The notes under the pieces: model-generated
Told to the model about the DNA's origin: nothing
Databases searched by the model: none
Seen by the model: the letters and a program-made list of their open reading frames with translations, nothing else
Assembly (NCBI GenBank): GCA_022701965.1
Contig: JAKONL010000050.1
Location: 1 to 14,772, forward strand
DNA from: Burkholderiaceae bacterium
Lineage (GTDB): Bacteria; Pseudomonadota; Gammaproteobacteria; Burkholderiales; Burkholderiaceae
DNA: 14,772 nucleotides
Direction of reading: 5' to 3'
Program-made: the position numbers and the translations under genes
Shown here: piece by piece, positions 14,186 through 14,772 of the stretch
Layout of the letters: each line of letters starts with the position of its first letter
Numbering within the stretch: position 1 is the stretch's first letter

Positions 14186-14294
14186 AATGCCATGAGGCGG
14201 TCCGCGCCGCAGCGCTCTTGCGGGCTCGTCGCCGGGTGCCGGACAGTAAACTCGCCCGCAGATTCCAAACACCCGACAGCGAGAAAAGAAAGCC

Positions 14295-14772
14295 ATGGCC
14301 GGACATAGCAAGTGGGCAAACATCCAGCACCGCAAGGGACGGCAGGACGAGAAACGCGGCAAGCTCTGGACCCGTGCGATCCGCGAGATCACGGTCGCGG
14401 CGCGGGCCGGCGGCGGTGACCTGAGCGCCAACCCGCGCCTGCGACTGGCCGTCGAGAAGGCCAAGGCGGTCAATCTCCCCGCCGACACCGTCAAGCGCAA
14501 CATCGACAAGGCGACCGGCGCGCTCGAAGGCGTGAACTACGAGGAGATCCGCTACGAGGGCTACGGCATCGGCGGCGCGGCGATCATCGTCGACACCATG
14601 ACCGACAACCGCGTGCGCACGGTGGCCGAAGTCCGCCACGCGTTCAGCAAGTACGGCGGCAACATGGGCACCGAGGGCTCGGTGGCCTTCCAGTTCAAGC
14701 ACTGCGGCCAGTTCGTCTTCGCGCCTGGCGCCGACGAGGACAAGGTGATGGAGGTGGCGCTCGAGGCCGGTG
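14295..14772 (+). CDS. yebC: YebC/PmpR family protein, N-terminal part
   Basis: The first 159 residues of a protein of about 240, cut by the window edge. It begins [15 protein letters not shown], the hallmark of the YebC/TACO1 family, and continues with the conserved [14 protein letters not shown] and [19 protein letters not shown] segments. The family was first described as transcriptional regulators (PmpR) and has more recently been linked to helping ribosomes translate difficult sequences. It is transcribed away from the pigment operon and is probably the first housekeeping gene beyond the cluster. The residues most closely resemble Burkholderiales versions. The ATG is preceded by the purine-rich GAGAAAAGAAAG. 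Confidence 0.95.
   Translation, partial: MAGHSKWANIQHRKGRQDEKRGKLWTRAIREITVAARAGGGDLSANPRLRLAVEKAKAVNLPADTVKRNIDKATGALEGVNYEEIRYEGYGIGGAAIIVDTMTDNRVRTVAEVRHAFSKYGGNMGTEGSVAFQFKHCGQFVFAPGADEDKVMEVALEAG

Larger units (their letters stand above)
14080..14294. other. Divergent intergenic region between the pigment operon and yebC
   Basis: This 215-nt stretch is the only sizeable non-coding gap in the window. It holds the chorismatase leader and promoter (listed separately) and must also hold the yebC promoter. On the plus strand TAAACT (14247-14252) is a possible -10 for yebC, but no convincing -35 sits at 16-18 nt upstream. Open frames crossing it show no protein-like composition. Confidence 0.5.

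Noticed and set aside
1..14772. CRISPR array, tRNA/rRNA genes, insertion sequences or transposase genes
   Set aside because: No regularly spaced repeats, RNA gene signatures, transposase motifs or IS-type terminal repeats were seen while reading both strands.

Overview
The window is GC-rich, dense bacterial DNA. The partial YebC at the right end and the overall gene style suggest a betaproteobacterium of the Burkholderiales; this is inferred from protein resemblance, not from a marker gene. Most of the window looks like the right-hand part of an aryl-polyene (xanthomonadin-type) pigment cluster. No RNA genes, CRISPR arrays or insertion sequences were seen.

Plus-strand half (1-4402): the end of an MMPL/RND-type exporter, a NodB polysaccharide deacetylase, a class I methyltransferase, an ApeP-like hotdog dehydratase, a polysaccharide flippase and a FabG-type ketoreductase. 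The genes are packed tightly, with three ATGA stop/start overlaps in succession. The cluster probably continues leftward out of the window, since the aryl-ACP ligase, a second ACP, a second ketosynthase and the carrier lipoprotein are not here.

Middle (4428-9174, all minus strand): a block that is not a usual part of these clusters. It holds a LysE/RhtB amino-acid exporter, a D-2-hydroxyacid dehydrogenase and a PF10014-type 2-oxoglutarate/Fe(II) dioxygenase in one tight unit, then a soluble PAS-PAS hybrid histidine kinase with a C-terminal receiver. Neither the dioxygenase nor the kinase has an ordinary start codon in the right frame where one is expected. Either rare starts are used or each has a single-base frameshift.

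Minus-strand half (9225-14079, read right to left): a XanB2-type chorismatase (hydroxybenzoate starter supply), an LPLAT acyltransferase, a GT2 glycosyltransferase, a PAP2 phosphatase, an acyl carrier protein and a ketosynthase. They form one apparent operon with gaps of 27 nt or less, or overlaps. A promoter with an extended -10 box and a terminator-like leader hairpin lies in the 215-nt divergent gap (14080-14294) before yebC, which begins the unrelated housekeeping region on the right.

Inferred working model: the chorismatase makes hydroxybenzoate; ketosynthase, ketoreductase, dehydratase and ACP extend it into a conjugated polyene; methyltransferase, acyltransferase and glycosyltransferase decorate it or anchor it to lipid; the MMPL protein exports it. 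The flippase, deacetylase and PAP2 protein add a polyprenyl-glycan flavour that is less expected. The amino-acid hydroxylation/export module may be a separate passenger or may supply a further building block.
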